The notes: generated by a model not told the origin, from the letters alone. Positions 33,077-45,883 are shown, numbered from the stretch's first letter. The stretch is DNA of 64,000 bases from Prunus persica (GCF_000346465.2 NC_034011.1:18450676-18514675); one strand, 5' to 3'. Numbers and translations: made by a program.

Positions 33077-35375
33077 CTTGTATAGAAGGAAATGCAAGCT
33101 TAACTTGTCTGCACAACTATTTCAAGGGAGCTTGTGGATGACAACTTTTAGGTTTGGCATGTAAAATCATAAATTAGCGTGCTCTTTGCTAAATATTCAT
33201 CTTCAATTTTTGGTCTTGTGTGAAGATGAGAAATAAATGACTAGTTTTCTCCTAGGGAATTATTTAGGGAGCTTGAATTAGGGATCCACACCATTGTAGA
33301 GCCCTCTCTGAGTTGAAGTTTTGTGATCCGAACCCTTCCAACACACTTTAGAAAGGTGTTAGCCGTGTGGTGAGCTTGGGCGGGACGGTACAGAGCTTGG
33401 GCACAATTCCCGGATGTCAAGTTCAACCAGCCGCTCATGATGAGGGAATGCCTTGCAGAGCAGGTATGAAGGGCCTGAACAGCACAAGGGTTGAGGTCCT
33501 AAGAAGTTATCTAAATTGATCCCTTGTTAATTTGAGTAACAGAGATTCCAATTGTTTTACTTTCGCAATAATCATCAAATGTTGACTTAATAAACATGCC
33601 AATATTTTATCTGCTAACAGTAAATGAGATTAAGTGGACTCAAATTTGAAAAAAGAAAAAAAAAAGTCAGTGGGTATAGCTCAATTGATTGAGCTCTCAC
33701 ATCCATTTATGTAGACAAAGGTTTAAAATTTCCACGCACCAAATAAATATTTGTGTAAACTCCTTTCCTCCAATCATTTGTATCCAAACAAAAATACATA
33801 TTAATAAACAAATTAGTGAGTGTAGCGTTGGTCTTAAAGGTAGAATTCATAAGGGTTTGGAGATGAAAAACAAAGATATCGCATGCGCCCTATTTGTTTG
33901 TTTCATCAGTGCCCTGTGCGGCACCTATATTTATTCCCACATAAATTTTTTAATTTATTCCATCATTATTGTTGTTGGCATATTATATAAATATTAATAT
34001 ATGGTTTTAATTTGGCACTATCGCCTTTGAGAAGATAAAGCACATGTCAACGGGGTCTAATCAAATGAAAAAGGATCTTAATTTGCAGACCGGAAGTTTC
34101 AAATTTGAATCTCTACGACATCATAATTGTGTGTGTGTAACATTTCTTTGACACCGAAGATGGAACAAGGTCTTCCTCATGGTAGCTAAAGCTTATTTTA
34201 TTTAAGCAATATTGCGCAATTTACAATGAGGCACCATTTCTTTGGTGCGGTAGATGGAATCAAATTTCTTTTCTTTTATGCAACATTATTAGCTCCATGC
34301 GTTTTTTATATTCATCTTTCTGTTTTATATGCAATTTATTAATGTGGCATTAGATAGACACTGAAGCATTCTGCCTCTCGAATTAAAACACATATACTTT
34401 GTATTTATTGCTAAAACCAATCTAATCATACACACGTAACCCGTGAGTCTTATCATATTATTTGTTCTAAGAGTTTTTTTTATTTTATATATATATATAG
34501 GACTTTTTCTATTGAAATGGGCGATAGCATATTAAATTCACACATATAACACGGATGCTAGGACTCGAACCCAGAACCTTGCCTGAAGGAGTAAATATTT
34601 CAAATCACTACACTAGTGATTCCTTTACTTGTTCTAAGAATTATATATGTTGAGATTCGACACCTACCATGCGACATTTTTATTTTCTAGTGTTTGCAAA
34701 TTGTAGATCGATTAGTCATATGATAAGGCCTAGCTACCAGACATGAACAAATAATAAATCAAATAAATAAGCAAATTTGTGACATTTCCCTACAAGGCAC
34801 TCATAGAATTGTGTCGTTTTTGTGCTAGTTCAGTGTCTATGGTACAATCTAATTAGGGGCGGGGGAAAGCATTAAACCAATAATGATCTACTTCTCTGTT
34901 TTAGAAGATAAATGACAAAATAATTATCTTGTTTTCATTGTTCTTTATCTGTTATTCAACAATTGTCGTTGATGAGGTTTGAAATTAGAATCACTGTTAA
35001 TAGAATAAATGAGTATCACTAGACCAAATTATCGTTGACGTAGTTATAATCTATCTATTGTACCAATAATTTCTTTTTCTTTTTAGCACTTTGGGATGAG
35101 ATTCTGTCAAACAAAGTAGGTATTTATAAAGAATAATAAAGATGTATTAACCATAAATAACATATGAAATAAATCCAAACAACTATAGGAAATAAATCTT
35201 AATACAATAGGACTAAATAAACGAGCAAGTAACAAAAAAAATCTAATTAAGTAAGGACTCACCAACAGATTCAACGAAGAAATTTGTCCATATAGAGAAT
35301 GAAACATTCAGTAATTTATCTATTGTACTTAAAACCTTATTATTATTATTTTCTATGTATTCTTGATTGTATTTA
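33077..35375. other. Intergenic after SHMT
   Basis: The first ~200 bp are probably the SHMT 3' UTR. The rest is AT-rich with a SINE-like insertion at 33668 and no gene recognised. A 102-codon frame at 33689-33997 overlaps the SINE and has no family features. Confidence 0.4.
33668..33800 (+). mobile_element. tRNA-derived SINE-like sequence
   Basis: Begins GTCAGTGGGTATAGCTCAAT with an A-box-like TAGCTCAATTGATTGAG. A weak B-box-like GGTTTAAAATTTCC follows, and the sequence ends with TTGTATCCAAACAAAAAT, similar to the end of the SINE at 7327. No target duplication was defined. Confidence 0.45.
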
Positions 35376-35662
35376 CTAGCCTCTCTGCACGCGCTTCCGC
35401 GCATGCGAGAGGTTTTTTAAAAAAAAAATTAAAATTTATTTTAGAATTAAAAAAGATAATGGATATTTGTGTTCCATAAAAATAGGACCCATTATCTGAA
35501 TTTTCTTTTAATTTTAATTTTTTTAATACGAAAAATTGTAAATTTACCATATTATCCTCATTTAATTAATAATTTCAATTCTTAATGTTTGCATTAACCA
35601 ATGGCATTTTCTGGTATTTTGAATGTTTCACCATTCTCTGCCTTTTGCTTTATATATATAGA
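35376..35662 (-). mobile_element. Non-autonomous Helitron C (287 bp), reverse orientation
   Basis: On the minus strand it starts TCTATATATATAAAGC (35662) after A and ends CTAG (35376) before T. Its 3' hairpin is CCTCTCGCATGCGCGG with its complement, very close to that of copy B. Non-coding. Confidence 0.8.
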
Positions 35663-36328
35663 TAATACAATAAATCCTTATAGGTTAAGGAAAGTAATAA
35701 ATCTTAATTCTATTTACAGTAGAAAATTATGAATTAAAGTAAATTAATTATATTTAATTGAGGAATCCTTTTGAATATAAGGAAAGTAATCACATGTCCA
35801 CTAGTCACACCAACAGATGGGGGGTGCTCAAAGTTCCTTCTCCTGCTTACGATTGAGAGGATATATTACCCAATTAGTCCGACGATCAAATCCATATATG
35901 TAGAGATGCGCCTAATCCTCTAAGACATATTCCGGTTTTTATGCTCGTTCTTCCGTCTTCATCAATAAAATACTATCCGAGTGAAACCTCTGTTTCTCTA
36001 ATTGTCACCGACGCGTGGTCATCACTCAGTTGAAGAATTTAGTCATCTGATTAATAATAATGGTCATTGACTCATTGGTCAATCCTGCAAACGTAACGTT
36101 GGGATCCAATACAAAACGCAAAACGCCATAAAAATTAACTGTAAATCGGTGTGTGTACGTAAATCAATATCTGGATAGATAGAATACAGGGATGCTTTGC
36201 TGCTCACTCGTCGCCATCATCATCATATCACCATGCAATTTAATACATAAACAGTCGAATATGATCCCTACTCTTAACTGCCCAATTAAGAAAACGCGTT
36301 TATGCACTTTGCCATGCTTTTGTTTTTT

Positions 36329-36377
<49 letters not shown>

Positions 36378-36461
36378 GGCGTTTCCTTGTTGTTCCTCCC
36401 TTTCCTTTTTCCTTTTCTTATTTTTTTCTCTCTCTTTCGCTCCCGGTCATTATTCCAGTGG
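35663..36461. other. Upstream region of the aspartic protease gene
   Basis: Non-coding. A CT-rich tract at 36334-36372 sits about 90 bp before the TATA box, a common plant core-promoter neighbourhood. Confidence 0.45.
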
Positions 36462-36469
36462 TATAAATA
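36462..36469 (+). promoter_or_regulatory. TATA box of the PCS1-like gene
   Basis: TATAAATA, 57 bp before the ATG at 36526. Confidence 0.65.
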
Positions 36470-36525
36470 CTACCCACCTCCCATAACCCCACTGTACCAA
36501 AACCCCACCCACCTCTTTCTCTCTA

Positions 36526-37872
36526 ATGGCTCTCTCTCAAAAAACCATGCTCCTAATATCTCTCTTCTTCCTCATCTCTCCTTCTCTGTCAGCCAAAGAG
36601 AACAAGTACCTGAACAACACCACTTTTTCTCTCTCTTTCCCTCTCACTTCTTCTCAACTTTCTCTCGCTCCAAACACATCCAAACCTCTCCATCATGCCT
36701 CTCTCATTTCAAACTCCAGGCGAATCCCAAGACTCACATCGTACAACCAGAAGCTCTCCTTCAAGTATTCAATGGCTCCGATTGTTTCTCTCCCCATAGG
36801 CACTCCTCCACAGACCCAGCAGATGGTTTTAGACACTGGCAGCCAGCTCTCATGGATTCAGTGCCACAAGAAGACCCCCAAGTCAAAGCCACCACCTCCT
36901 CCGATGGCGTCGTTTGACCCTTCTCTCTCCTCTACTTTCTCTGTCTTGCCTTGTACTCACCCTATTTGCAAACCCCGAGTTCCCGATTTTACCCTCCCCA
37001 CCTCTTGCGACCAAAACAAACTCTGCCACTACTCCTACTTCTTTGCTGATGGTACTTTGGCCGAGGGCAATCTCGTCCGAGAAAAATTTACCTTTTCTCC
37101 TTCCGTAAGTACCCCTCCCTTGATCCTTGGATGCGCTAAGGACACCAGTGACAGCAAAGGTATTTTGGGTATGAACCGCGGGCGGGTTTCATTTGCTTCC
37201 GAAGCCAAAATCACAAAGTTCTCTTACTGCATACCCGCCCGCCCGGCTCAAACCGGGTCTAATCTGCCAACCGGGACTTTTTACTTGGGAAACAACCCGA
37301 ATTCCGCGGGATTCCGATACGTTGACATGTTGACTTTTGATCCAAGTCAACGCATGCCGAATTTGGATCCCCTTGCCTATACAGTTGTAATGTTGGGGAT
37401 AAGAATTGGCGGGAAAAAGTTAAGTATTTTACCCTCTGTTTTCCGGCACGACCCGAGCGGGGCGGGTCAGACCATGATCGATTCCGGCTCCGAGTTCACG
37501 TACTTTGTGGACGAGGCTTATACTAAGGTAAGGGAAGAGATTGTGAGACTGGTGGGACCGAGGTTAAAAAACGGTTACGTGTACGCGGGGGTAGCTGACA
37601 TGTGTTTCGACGGTCATGACGTGGAGATCGGACGGCTGATAGGAGATATGGTGTTTGAGTTTGACAAAGGAGTGGAGATTGTGACGACTAAAGAACAAAT
37701 TTTAGCCGATGTTGGTGGTGGGGTCCGCTGCGTGGCAATCGGGCAATCCAGCAAGCTTGGTGCGGCGAGTAATATAATTGGGAATTTTCATCAGCAAAAT
37801 CAATGGGTGGAATTTGATCTGAGTAATCGTAGAGTTGGGTTCGGTAGGGCCGATTGTAGCAGATCAGTGTGA
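36526..37872 (+). CDS. PCS1-like aspartic protease (A1 family), 448 aa
   Basis: Single-exon gene. The N-terminus MALSQKTMLLISLFFLISPS is a signal peptide. The mature part has two catalytic triads: DTGS at D103 (MVLDTGSQLSW) and DSGS at D319 (TMIDSGSEFTYF). The family-typical end is AASNIIGNFHQQNQWVEFDL. RMPNLDPLAYTV and GYVYAGVADMCFDG match the Arabidopsis PCS1 (PROMOTION OF CELL SURVIVAL 1, At5g02190) group as I recall it. PCS1 is an ER/secretory protease needed for cell survival in reproductive tissue; that role is only inferred here. No introns or breaks. The ATG follows the TATA box closely and leads straight into the signal peptide. Confidence 0.88.
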   Translation: MALSQKTMLLISLFFLISPSLSAKENKYLNNTTFSLSFPLTSSQLSLAPNTSKPLHHASLISNSRRIPRLTSYNQKLSFKYSMAPIVSLPIGTPPQTQQMVLDTGSQLSWIQCHKKTPKSKPPPPPMASFDPSLSSTFSVLPCTHPICKPRVPDFTLPTSCDQNKLCHYSYFFADGTLAEGNLVREKFTFSPSVSTPPLILGCAKDTSDSKGILGMNRGRVSFASEAKITKFSYCIPARPAQTGSNLPTGTFYLGNNPNSAGFRYVDMLTFDPSQRMPNLDPLAYTVVMLGIRIGGKKLSILPSVFRHDPSGAGQTMIDSGSEFTYFVDEAYTKVREEIVRLVGPRLKNGYVYAGVADMCFDGHDVEIGRLIGDMVFEFDKGVEIVTTKEQILADVGGGVRCVAIGQSSKLGAASNIIGNFHQQNQWVEFDLSNRRVGFGRADCSRSV

Positions 37873-38909
37873 GTCAATATAGCTAGCTGTTCAAGTTGCA
37901 AAAAGTCTTGTTAAACGCAAGAGGACAAAAAGGTCATTATAGAAGAGTCTAAGTGAGATGTGAACTAGTTTGGCATGGCCCATGCAATTAGTGGTATCAA
38001 TTTTACTCCCCTGGTATAGAAAGTACTGTATCGTGATGTGATATATGTTGAGATTAATATATATATATATACGAGGATGTGAAATATATTATCACTTTGT
38101 CAAAATCATCGTCTCTTTTCTAATTTATTTACTCAAACACTCACTCACCACTTGACCTAACCTCGATTCTTTTAAATATTTTTGGACCTACGCATAATCA
38201 AGACAAAGGAACATGCAGTGTGTATGAGTTTAGTTTGTTATCGTCTCTTTGAATGGAACAGGTCTTACAAAAAAATTTAATTTTTTTATTATAAAAGATT
38301 CTTCATTCCATTCATGCCCCCCAATTTCCAAACATCACCCATGTCCTAATTATGGTAAAACAAAAACAAAACAAAAATCTGTGTGTAATTTGTAATGCCC
38401 TTGTGTATCTTTCTTTGATGACAAAAATCAGGTGCCCTGGTATGGATAAACATCGAACACAAATAAAGAAGACAGAAAAGAAGAGGAAACTGCGGGCTCC
38501 ACCCAAGTTGGATTCGTGCAAAGAAGAGACGACACCTACTTGGGACTCTTCTGCCGACTCTAACTGCTCCTTCTCCCACATATATTCCCGACACGCACAT
38601 GATTCACATTTTCTTTTTATCTTATTAATCATACTTTTTGCTCTTTGATTAAATATTTTATTACAATTACTTTTGAAAAGGCCAAAAAAAATATTAACAA
38701 AAAATAATAAGGTCATTGCTCTTCTTCTTCTTCTTCTTCTTCTGACCTTTTTACCTGGTCACGTGGAATTTGCAAAATAAGTGTTCCATCGTTTGAAAGA
38801 CATGATTAGCCATCTCAACTTCCTCCTTTCATGATGAAGATGATGTGTGCACTACTATTGATGATTGATGTGTAGTTTGTATGTACATGTGGCCAAAGGT
38901 CAGCCTAAA

Positions 38910-38947
<38 letters not shown>

Positions 38948-39153
38948 CATGTCATGGATAAAGTTGCAGTGATTTTGAATGAGATTAATTTAATTTTATA
39001 AAAAAACTTTGATCCAACACTTGTCAATCCTGTGCTTAATTTAATTGGATCTCAATGTGCAAGTATTTGATGAGGAAAACGTGATTGGGATCAAGACAAG
39101 GCCATTTGATGGCCGGTGAAAGTAACCTAATAAAGCAAAACCCTATTATTAGG

Positions 39154-39196
<43 letters not shown>

Positions 39197-40893
39197 ATAG
39201 ATATGCTAGCTCTCGTGAATTTTGTGAATGATCATCATCCAGTCTTCTTGTGCCATTACATTGACTAAGTATTAACTTCATCGATCATATGGAGGAGGTG
39301 ATAACACTGACATAAAGCAATCTATCTTCAAGTGCTTTCCTTTGCTCCCGTTTTCTAAAGCCATCAATCATTAGTGTTGGAAATTTATATTGCAATATAC
39401 TAATGCAATTTAGAAGAAAGTTTTCAAATTCCAACTCCTTAAAACAAATACCCCACAATAATAAAGAAAGTTCAATCCTTGTTTGAAGAAATGCCCTACG
39501 TTAGAAGGTTGAGAAATTCATCAAGCCCTTATAAGGAGTTGAGTTTACTTTCTCCGCACATTTCCAATTAATTTTGGAATGAGACCTTCATAATATCACA
39601 TTCATGTTTTTTCGCACGTGTAAAGTCCAACAACAACAACACGTACCCTCCACATAGATGTTGTACACGTGTTAACCCAACAATTATGAACTCAAAACAG
39701 AGGTGGCAGCTTGCTACTTCAAAAAACTCGGATCCTGTTTTTGTGGGGCTTGCCCTTGTAATGCTATGTGCTCCATCAACCCGCAAGCGGTCCCCTCATT
39801 GTAGAGCATTTGTCTGCCATCGATTATCTTCTGTTTTCTATTCTTTTGTATCGGATTGTCCTCATCTAAAAACCCTAATAATTTGAAGTATAAGACATTG
39901 CATATACGTATCGGGTTGTGTGCCCATGAGGGTTACAACTTACAATGCTTTGCTTTGGAGATTGTCCCACTTTTATTGGAATTAATTCTGCTTCGAATAG
40001 CTTGTACTTTTATCGAAGTTATGGCTAGCTAGAAATGTTGACCCAGTCCTTCAACTTCTTTTCTTTATCTTTATTTTTTGGGTCACCATCATCTTCGATG
40101 GCATGGGTGCAGTTGGTACTTTATGAGCTAAGGATGGACTTGTGCCTCTAATGTTTTGGGAAGTTCTTTTCGTATTAAAATTGAGAAAGAAAAAAGAAGA
40201 GAAAGGTTCAGTAAAAGTAAAGTTTGCAAGGAGAGGTTGCCTAATGCAAAGTATTTGCCTCGGTTTTTTCAAATTCTGAAAACAGAAATACATTAAAAGT
40301 TAGATCCCCTAGGAATTTTAAAACGATACAAAATCAAACTACATTCTAGAAACGACATTTTTAGGAAAATTACTAAACTAGATACAAGGATTATTATGCT
40401 TATGCCCAATTGTAACTAAATGATTCAGGCATATGTGAGTAATAGTGACACCGGGATTTTTTTTCCATTAACACCCAAATATCATTCACAGCAGATGAAA
40501 TGTACTTGTTGATGCATTGTTTTTCAAATATTTGGTTGAGAAAATCCCCAGTGAAGTGAATTTGATAAAGTTGAACCACGTTTTCAACATTGGATGACCG
40601 AAGTCGGCTTCCAGGGGAAAAAGATGTAAGCATCATCTTGTCATGATCATCAAAGTATGGAATATTATGATTGCATTTTGATTTTTTTAGAGAAGAGAGA
40701 AACAACAGCTGGCCAAAAGAGTTAGCTGCCAAGATGGACTGCTTTGAGAGCCAATATTCCTCGAGAACCTAACCCTAAGCTGGTTCTTGTATAAGTGAGG
40801 AACAGCTAGCTCTCTATCTCAGCAGCAAGGCAAGACAGATTTGCACGCCCTTATTAGACACTTCACTTTCTTCTTGCATTATGATTGTGATGT

Positions 40894-40929
<36 letters not shown>

Positions 40930-42842
40930 TGCTAGCTAGTGCTACCTCTCTCTCTCTCTCTCACTCTCTCTGCATGAATTGAATGCGCCAGAACACTTCT
41001 TTGAAAAAGCAAACACCAAAAACCTACTGCTTTAGATATTGATAGTAGGCGCCTGCAAAGAAAGATTTTTGGTTTATCATGGACTCATGGCTAATGGTCC
41101 CCTTCCTATTATTTTCCACGCGTTTCTTTTAAGATTTCCCAATTGCAAACAAAATGAAAGCAAATAGTGCCAGCTTTCTCTTATTTTTTTGTTGGTTTGG
41201 TCCCCCACCCTTGGCTCGATTTTTGGTTGGTGAACGAAAATAGTGGAAGTCAGTGAGAAACTAAGGACAGTCCACTCAATAGTCGGCCCATGTTTGATTA
41301 TAAACAGTTTTGATTCTCTGCGTTGGCCCATCTTTAACTTTTTGGTTTTTTTTTTTGGGAGATTTACTATTATACCTATATATAGAAGTTCAAATTATAA
41401 AAAAAAACCATATATGAAATGGACTTTAGAAATACACCCAAAGCCCATTTACAACATAGCAAAAAGACTTCTAACTTCTTTTAAATTACAAAACTGCCAT
41501 TGATTTCTTAAAACAAACTCAATCTCAAAACCTCGTAAAAACCCAAAACAAGTATCTAAGTAATTTAATCATCAAAATTAAATTCAATAAGGTCAGCTGT
41601 CATTTTTTGGGTTTGTTTATAGAAATTAAATGATATAGGGTTATTTATAGTTTTAGTGCTAAGAATGGGTATATAACTAAATATATATATATATTTGGTT
41701 TGAAACTTTTTGGTGTTTATAGCTACTAGGCTTGGTAAACAAACCGTAAAAGCCAACAAGATCTAACTCAATGGAAAATAACCTTCATTTTCAGATCAGT
41801 AATCTCGGGCTCGCACCAACCACCATGGCTCCTTGGCACATAATTTGTACAACCTTAAAATCTAGTTGGACACAATTGATATTTATTTGGATTTCCAATA
41901 TTGTAGATTTCAATTGGTTTGATTAATAGAGTATAGGGTGAAGCATTAGTCTAAGGATTACAGACAAAAGATAGAGCCTTATAAGATCGAAAACGATTGC
42001 TTGCTTTTGTCTTTCAATAAATATATCTTTTTAAGCAATTACATATTGTGAACCAACAGTTGGTCAATAGCGATGAAATTGTACACTGAACCATTTAAGA
42101 AAATGTTGCATAAACGATACAGCCTTCTGAAAAAGCAAATTGGCATTCACACACTGTCTTGATATATATACCTTGTTTTCCCCACCCATTTCATTTTCCC
42201 TCTCCATGAAGTTTTAATGAAAATTAATCTGCTCTTTGCACACCTTATTATCCCAACAATACCTTTAAAACCCCAGTTTCTTTTCTTTGAACTTTAAATC
42301 ATCCATGGAAGCCTGCACTCATGTGCAATAATTTCTTGTCATTGCCTGCATAATGTCTTGAAGGCCAATGCCATTTAACATGGACAGTAGAGCATCCTTT
42401 GATCATATTCGGTCGCTTAAGACTCAAAAAAGTGCCAACGCATGAAAATTGAAAAATACCTTGTCTGAGCGCACTTCTGTTGTTATAGTCTGGCCATGTC
42501 TGGATAGAATGTCGATGATCTTTCCATCCTTGACGGATTTGGACTGGCCGCAGCAAATATTTGATAGATTTCTTTTTCTATCTGATAGTTCTTCGGATTC
42601 CCGTAACAGTTTGATAGAAAAGGATTTATTCCAATGCTCGTATTTTCAACTTCTTTTGACTGCAGTTTACTTGTGTCAGAAAAATGCTTTCTGTTGTACT
42701 GTGGTAGTGTGTATACGCAAGTATCTCAAGTCACTTGTTCCTTTCTGTTGATTTGAGTCACTTTGAAATCCTTAAGTTAAGACCTAATCACCAGACCAAC
42801 CAAATTTGACTTAAACCACTATTTTCCAACAACTTGCTCCAA
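37873..42842. other. 5 kb intergenic stretch, no convincing gene
   Basis: Contains microsatellites (CT)n at 38913-38941 and 39154-39192 and (AT)n at 40897-40926. A 110-codon minus-strand frame at 40400-40732 has no recognisable family. The right end (about 42300-42842) is probably the 3' flank of the PPR gene. No transposon termini were recognised. Confidence 0.4.
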
Positions 42843-44660
42843 TCATCTCTTCCGGCGATCCTTCGAAGATTTATTGAATTCACTAACTAGAGAAGTGTAA
42901 GAAGCATAATCAAGAACAAGCCCTTTTCCACTCCGTAGCTTATCAAAGTCCTCAGGGTTTCCATGCTTGCAATGTCCTTCTAAGAGAATGTTGTATGTAA
43001 TGTCATCTGGAGCCACCCCCAAATTAATCATAGCATCCAAAAGCATATTAGCATTTTTCATCTGTCCTAGCTTGCATAGTCCATTCATAAGCGCATTATA
43101 GGTTACAACACTAGGTACATAGCCATCACCCTGCATCTCCTTGAGCAACTTAAAACCCATCTTAACATCACCCTTCTTGCAAAACCCGTCAATGATCATC
43201 GTATATGTGGCATCATCAGGTTTCATGCCAGAATTTAACATCTCCCTCAACGTTCTTTCAGCGTCAAGTGTTTTTCCTTCTCTACACAATCCTGAAATAA
43301 GGGCTGTGAAAGCTACATTGTCAAGCTCAATCCCTTGTTTAATCATTCCCTTCCTTATCTCTAGAGCCGATTGTAGATTTCCTTCTTTGCAGCATCCATC
43401 AATAAGCGTAGTATAAGTGATCGTGTCAGGCTTCAAACCTGCTATATTCATCTCCTCAACAAGCTTCCTCGCTTCTTTCAAATCTCCAACTTTGCAAAGG
43501 CCATTTATGAGTGTATTATATGTAATTACATCTGGTTTGATACCAATCCCCAACATTTTCTGATACACTTCCATTGCCAAATCAATTCTTCCATTCTTAC
43601 ACTGCCCATCAATCAAAGTAGTATATGTGACATTATTCGGAACCAAACCCCTCTCACACATTTCATCAAACAACAAATTTGCATCGTCCAACCTAAGCTC
43701 CTTGCACAGCCCATTGATCAAAACACTGTAAGTAAATACATCAGGACGTGTTCTGCTTTCCTCCATATCTCTCTTCAACCTAAAACACTCCTCCAGATTC
43801 CTAGACTTACAATACCCATTAATCAAAGTATTGAAACTAACTACAGTCGGAAGCAGACCCCGTTTCCCAATTTCATCGAAAACCAACTGGGCTTCTCTAA
43901 TTTCACCTTCTTTACACAATTTGTGCATCAAAACATTGAAATTATAAACTTTTGGTGGAAACCCAGAATCCAAAATCTCCAAATAAAATCCCCAAGCCAC
44001 AACGGGCGAGTTCAACTTGAGCATCTTATCAAGCAAACAGCCGCAAGCATGAAATGGGATTCGAAAATTATGCTTCCTAAGCAATCTAAAGCACTGGCAT
44101 GCGTCAGAAACAAAACCACAATCCACATACGCATTCATCAAAGCATCAAATACATAATTGGACTGGTGGGTACCTCTAGTTTCGAGAATGGAAGCGAAGA
44201 CGGAGGATGCAGTCTCCTTGCCTTTGCGAGAAACGACGATTCGTAGGAGGGACTGAGCTTGGGGATACATTTGGTGAGCGCAGAGGAAGTGGGCCATTGT
44301 GCAATAGGATTGGATGTTGTGGCGAAACGTGGGGTGAGAAGAGAGCCAGTTGAAGAAGGAGAGGAGAGAGAGAGGGGAGAGAGAGTGGGGGTTGAGGTTG
44401 ATGAGGTTGATAACGTCACGGGCTGTGAGGGAAGGGAGGAGCTTTCTGAGAGAGGAGTCCAGAGGCTGAGAGTTTTGGGTGGTGGTTTTAATTGCGTCGG
44501 AGATGGCTGAGAGCTTTGGGTCTTCATTGTGAGGTGTTGGTGGTTGGTTGTACCAAGCGGTTGTGGTGGCGGTGGAGAAGCATAAGCAGTAATAGCAATT
44601 GTGAGTGTGGGGGGAAGAGAGAAAGCAAAGGCTCCTCCTTGGGATTTTGAAGACAGCCAT
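42843..44660 (-). CDS. P-class pentatricopeptide repeat protein, At1g09680-like (605 aa)
   Basis: Intronless, as usual for PPR genes. The N-terminus MAVFKIPRRSLCFLSS is Arg/Ser-rich and suits organelle targeting. From about residue 240 there are about ten tandem 35-residue P-type repeats of the form VVSFNTLINGYCK, VFTYSVLINGLCK and DITYNILLEGHCK. No E or DYW extension is present. Length and many segments match At1g09680 as recalled. P-class PPR proteins bind specific organellar RNAs to stabilise them or promote splicing or translation; the target is not predictable here. An out-of-frame ATG lies 26 nt upstream. The gene appears intact. Confidence 0.9.
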   Translation of the reverse strand: MAVFKIPRRSLCFLSSPHTHNCYYCLCFSTATTTAWYNQPPTPHNEDPKLSAISDAIKTTTQNSQPLDSSLRKLLPSLTARDVINLINLNPHSLSPLSLLSFFNWLSSHPTFRHNIQSYCTMAHFLCAHQMYPQAQSLLRIVVSRKGKETASSVFASILETRGTHQSNYVFDALMNAYVDCGFVSDACQCFRLLRKHNFRIPFHACGCLLDKMLKLNSPVVAWGFYLEILDSGFPPKVYNFNVLMHKLCKEGEIREAQLVFDEIGKRGLLPTVVSFNTLINGYCKSRNLEECFRLKRDMEESRTRPDVFTYSVLINGLCKELRLDDANLLFDEMCERGLVPNNVTYTTLIDGQCKNGRIDLAMEVYQKMLGIGIKPDVITYNTLINGLCKVGDLKEARKLVEEMNIAGLKPDTITYTTLIDGCCKEGNLQSALEIRKGMIKQGIELDNVAFTALISGLCREGKTLDAERTLREMLNSGMKPDDATYTMIIDGFCKKGDVKMGFKLLKEMQGDGYVPSVVTYNALMNGLCKLGQMKNANMLLDAMINLGVAPDDITYNILLEGHCKHGNPEDFDKLRSGKGLVLDYASYTSLVSEFNKSSKDRRKR

Positions 44661-44908
44661 GCTTGTTCGAGTCTGTTGCTTGCCATCTGCTTAAGAGCTT
44701 CCCAGCTCCTTTTTGTTTTTATTTATTTAATTTTTTATCCTAAACTTTTTATCATAAAATATTCATGAGGTTAATGAAACTATAAGGTTGCGTTTGTGAT
44801 CACAAGTAGTCCTAGCCGTTAGCTTCCATCCAAAAAATCGTTAAATTGTTGATATAGCACATTTAGATCCAATGATATAATGCCACGTGAATTAAAAAAT
44901 AGAAAATA

Positions 44909-45037
44909 CTAGGCATACCACATTTATATAACACATTGTGTACCACTTTTCTAACAAAAATGAGCCCCATTATATTGGTGGGCTCCATCTTTATTAAAGA
45001 GGTGGTACACAATGTGGTATATAAATGGTAAGCCTAG
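44909..45037. mobile_element. Foldback MITE, 129 bp near-palindrome
   Basis: The left arm CTAGGCATACCACATTTATA, continuing through CACATTGTGTACCAC, is mirrored by the right arm GTGGTACACAATGTGG...GGTAAGCCTAG. The arms are complementary over about 50 bp each with a few mismatches. The centre GAGCCCCA...TGGGCTC also pairs. It would fold into one long hairpin. Target duplication unclear. Confidence 0.65.
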
Positions 45038-45132
45038 CATTATCCTTAAAAAGTGTAAGTATGAGCATGTGTACGAACATTTTTTTTAAAAAATTGTATA
45101 AATTAACTTTGATAAATTTAACGCTCACCAAT

Positions 45133-45170
45133 AGGGTTGGGCATAAAGACTGAAAAATTGGAACACCGAG
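45133..45170 (+). mobile_element. End fragment of a TAGGGGTGGGC-type hAT element
   Basis: TAGGGTTGGGCATAAAGAC followed by GGAACACCGA resembles the left end at 26566. It is cut short where the gypsy LTR begins (45178). Confidence 0.45.
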
Positions 45171-45177
45171 CAGCACA

Positions 45178-45776
45178 TGTGGGGGCAAATATTTCGACAA
45201 CCAATCGTGAGACACCACGTGGACAATGAGAATATGCATTAGGTCAACAATTGTGCTCCATTTAATTGGTCAATTGTTTGGACTTAAAATAGAGATAATA
45301 CCATAAATTAGAGATTTGATCTTCATTAAATCTTTAATTGATTCAATCTCTCCATTTAAAGGAGAGAATAATTCCCTTCCATATGAGAATTATTATATGA
45401 AAATCCCTAGAAGTCAAGAGCAATATAAATACATGGCTACATCACACATATGAGGTAATTCTAAAAATCCTACAAACTTTCTCTCTCTCTCGCCGCCCCC
45501 CACTTTCTCTCTCACACGGCTCCAGCAATACACATGACTCCGACCACCCGGTTCTCTCATACCGTAGAGAAAACTCCAACATTCTCTGTTATTTTCGTAT
45601 CTTTCTTAAGATCATCTAACTGACTTAGGCATCGAAGGGCCTTTGACCAACATCCTCTGGGTGTGCTCTATTTACTCCAGTCTATTTTGCAGGGATCGAG
45701 AAGGAAGAGAGAGAAGGAAGTTGGAAGGGTGAAAAATCTCTTACAAATATTCTCTTGTAAGAAATTTGTACAAACA
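45178..45776 (+). repeat. Ty3/gypsy-type LTR (599 bp)
   Basis: Starts TGTGGGGGCAAATATT and ends TTTGTACAAACA. It contains GACTTAGGCATCGAAGG, common in plant gypsy LTRs. The sequence right after it, TTTGGTGCTTTTATTGAGAG, is the leader typical of one plant gypsy group. No matching 3' LTR is in the window. Confidence 0.65.
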
Positions 45777-45883
45777 TTTGGTGCTTTTATTGAGAGCATC
45801 GAGTTATACTTAACACGTTGCTCTCGAATCAAAGGAATCTGTTTCCTCCCATTCATCACTCAACTAAAGCCTTCCAAACAACA

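Noticed and set aside
33668..33700. Possible tRNA gene
   Set aside because: A-box-like start is present, but no anticodon arm or acceptor stem can be formed; fits a SINE better.
36192..36917. 241-codon open frame overlapping the aspartic protease
   Set aside because: Runs through the CT microsatellite and the TATA box and overlaps the well-supported protease gene in another frame.
40400..40732. 110-codon minus-strand open frame
   Set aside because: Reads like a possible protein but has no motif, no family and no supporting signals; kept out of the gene list.
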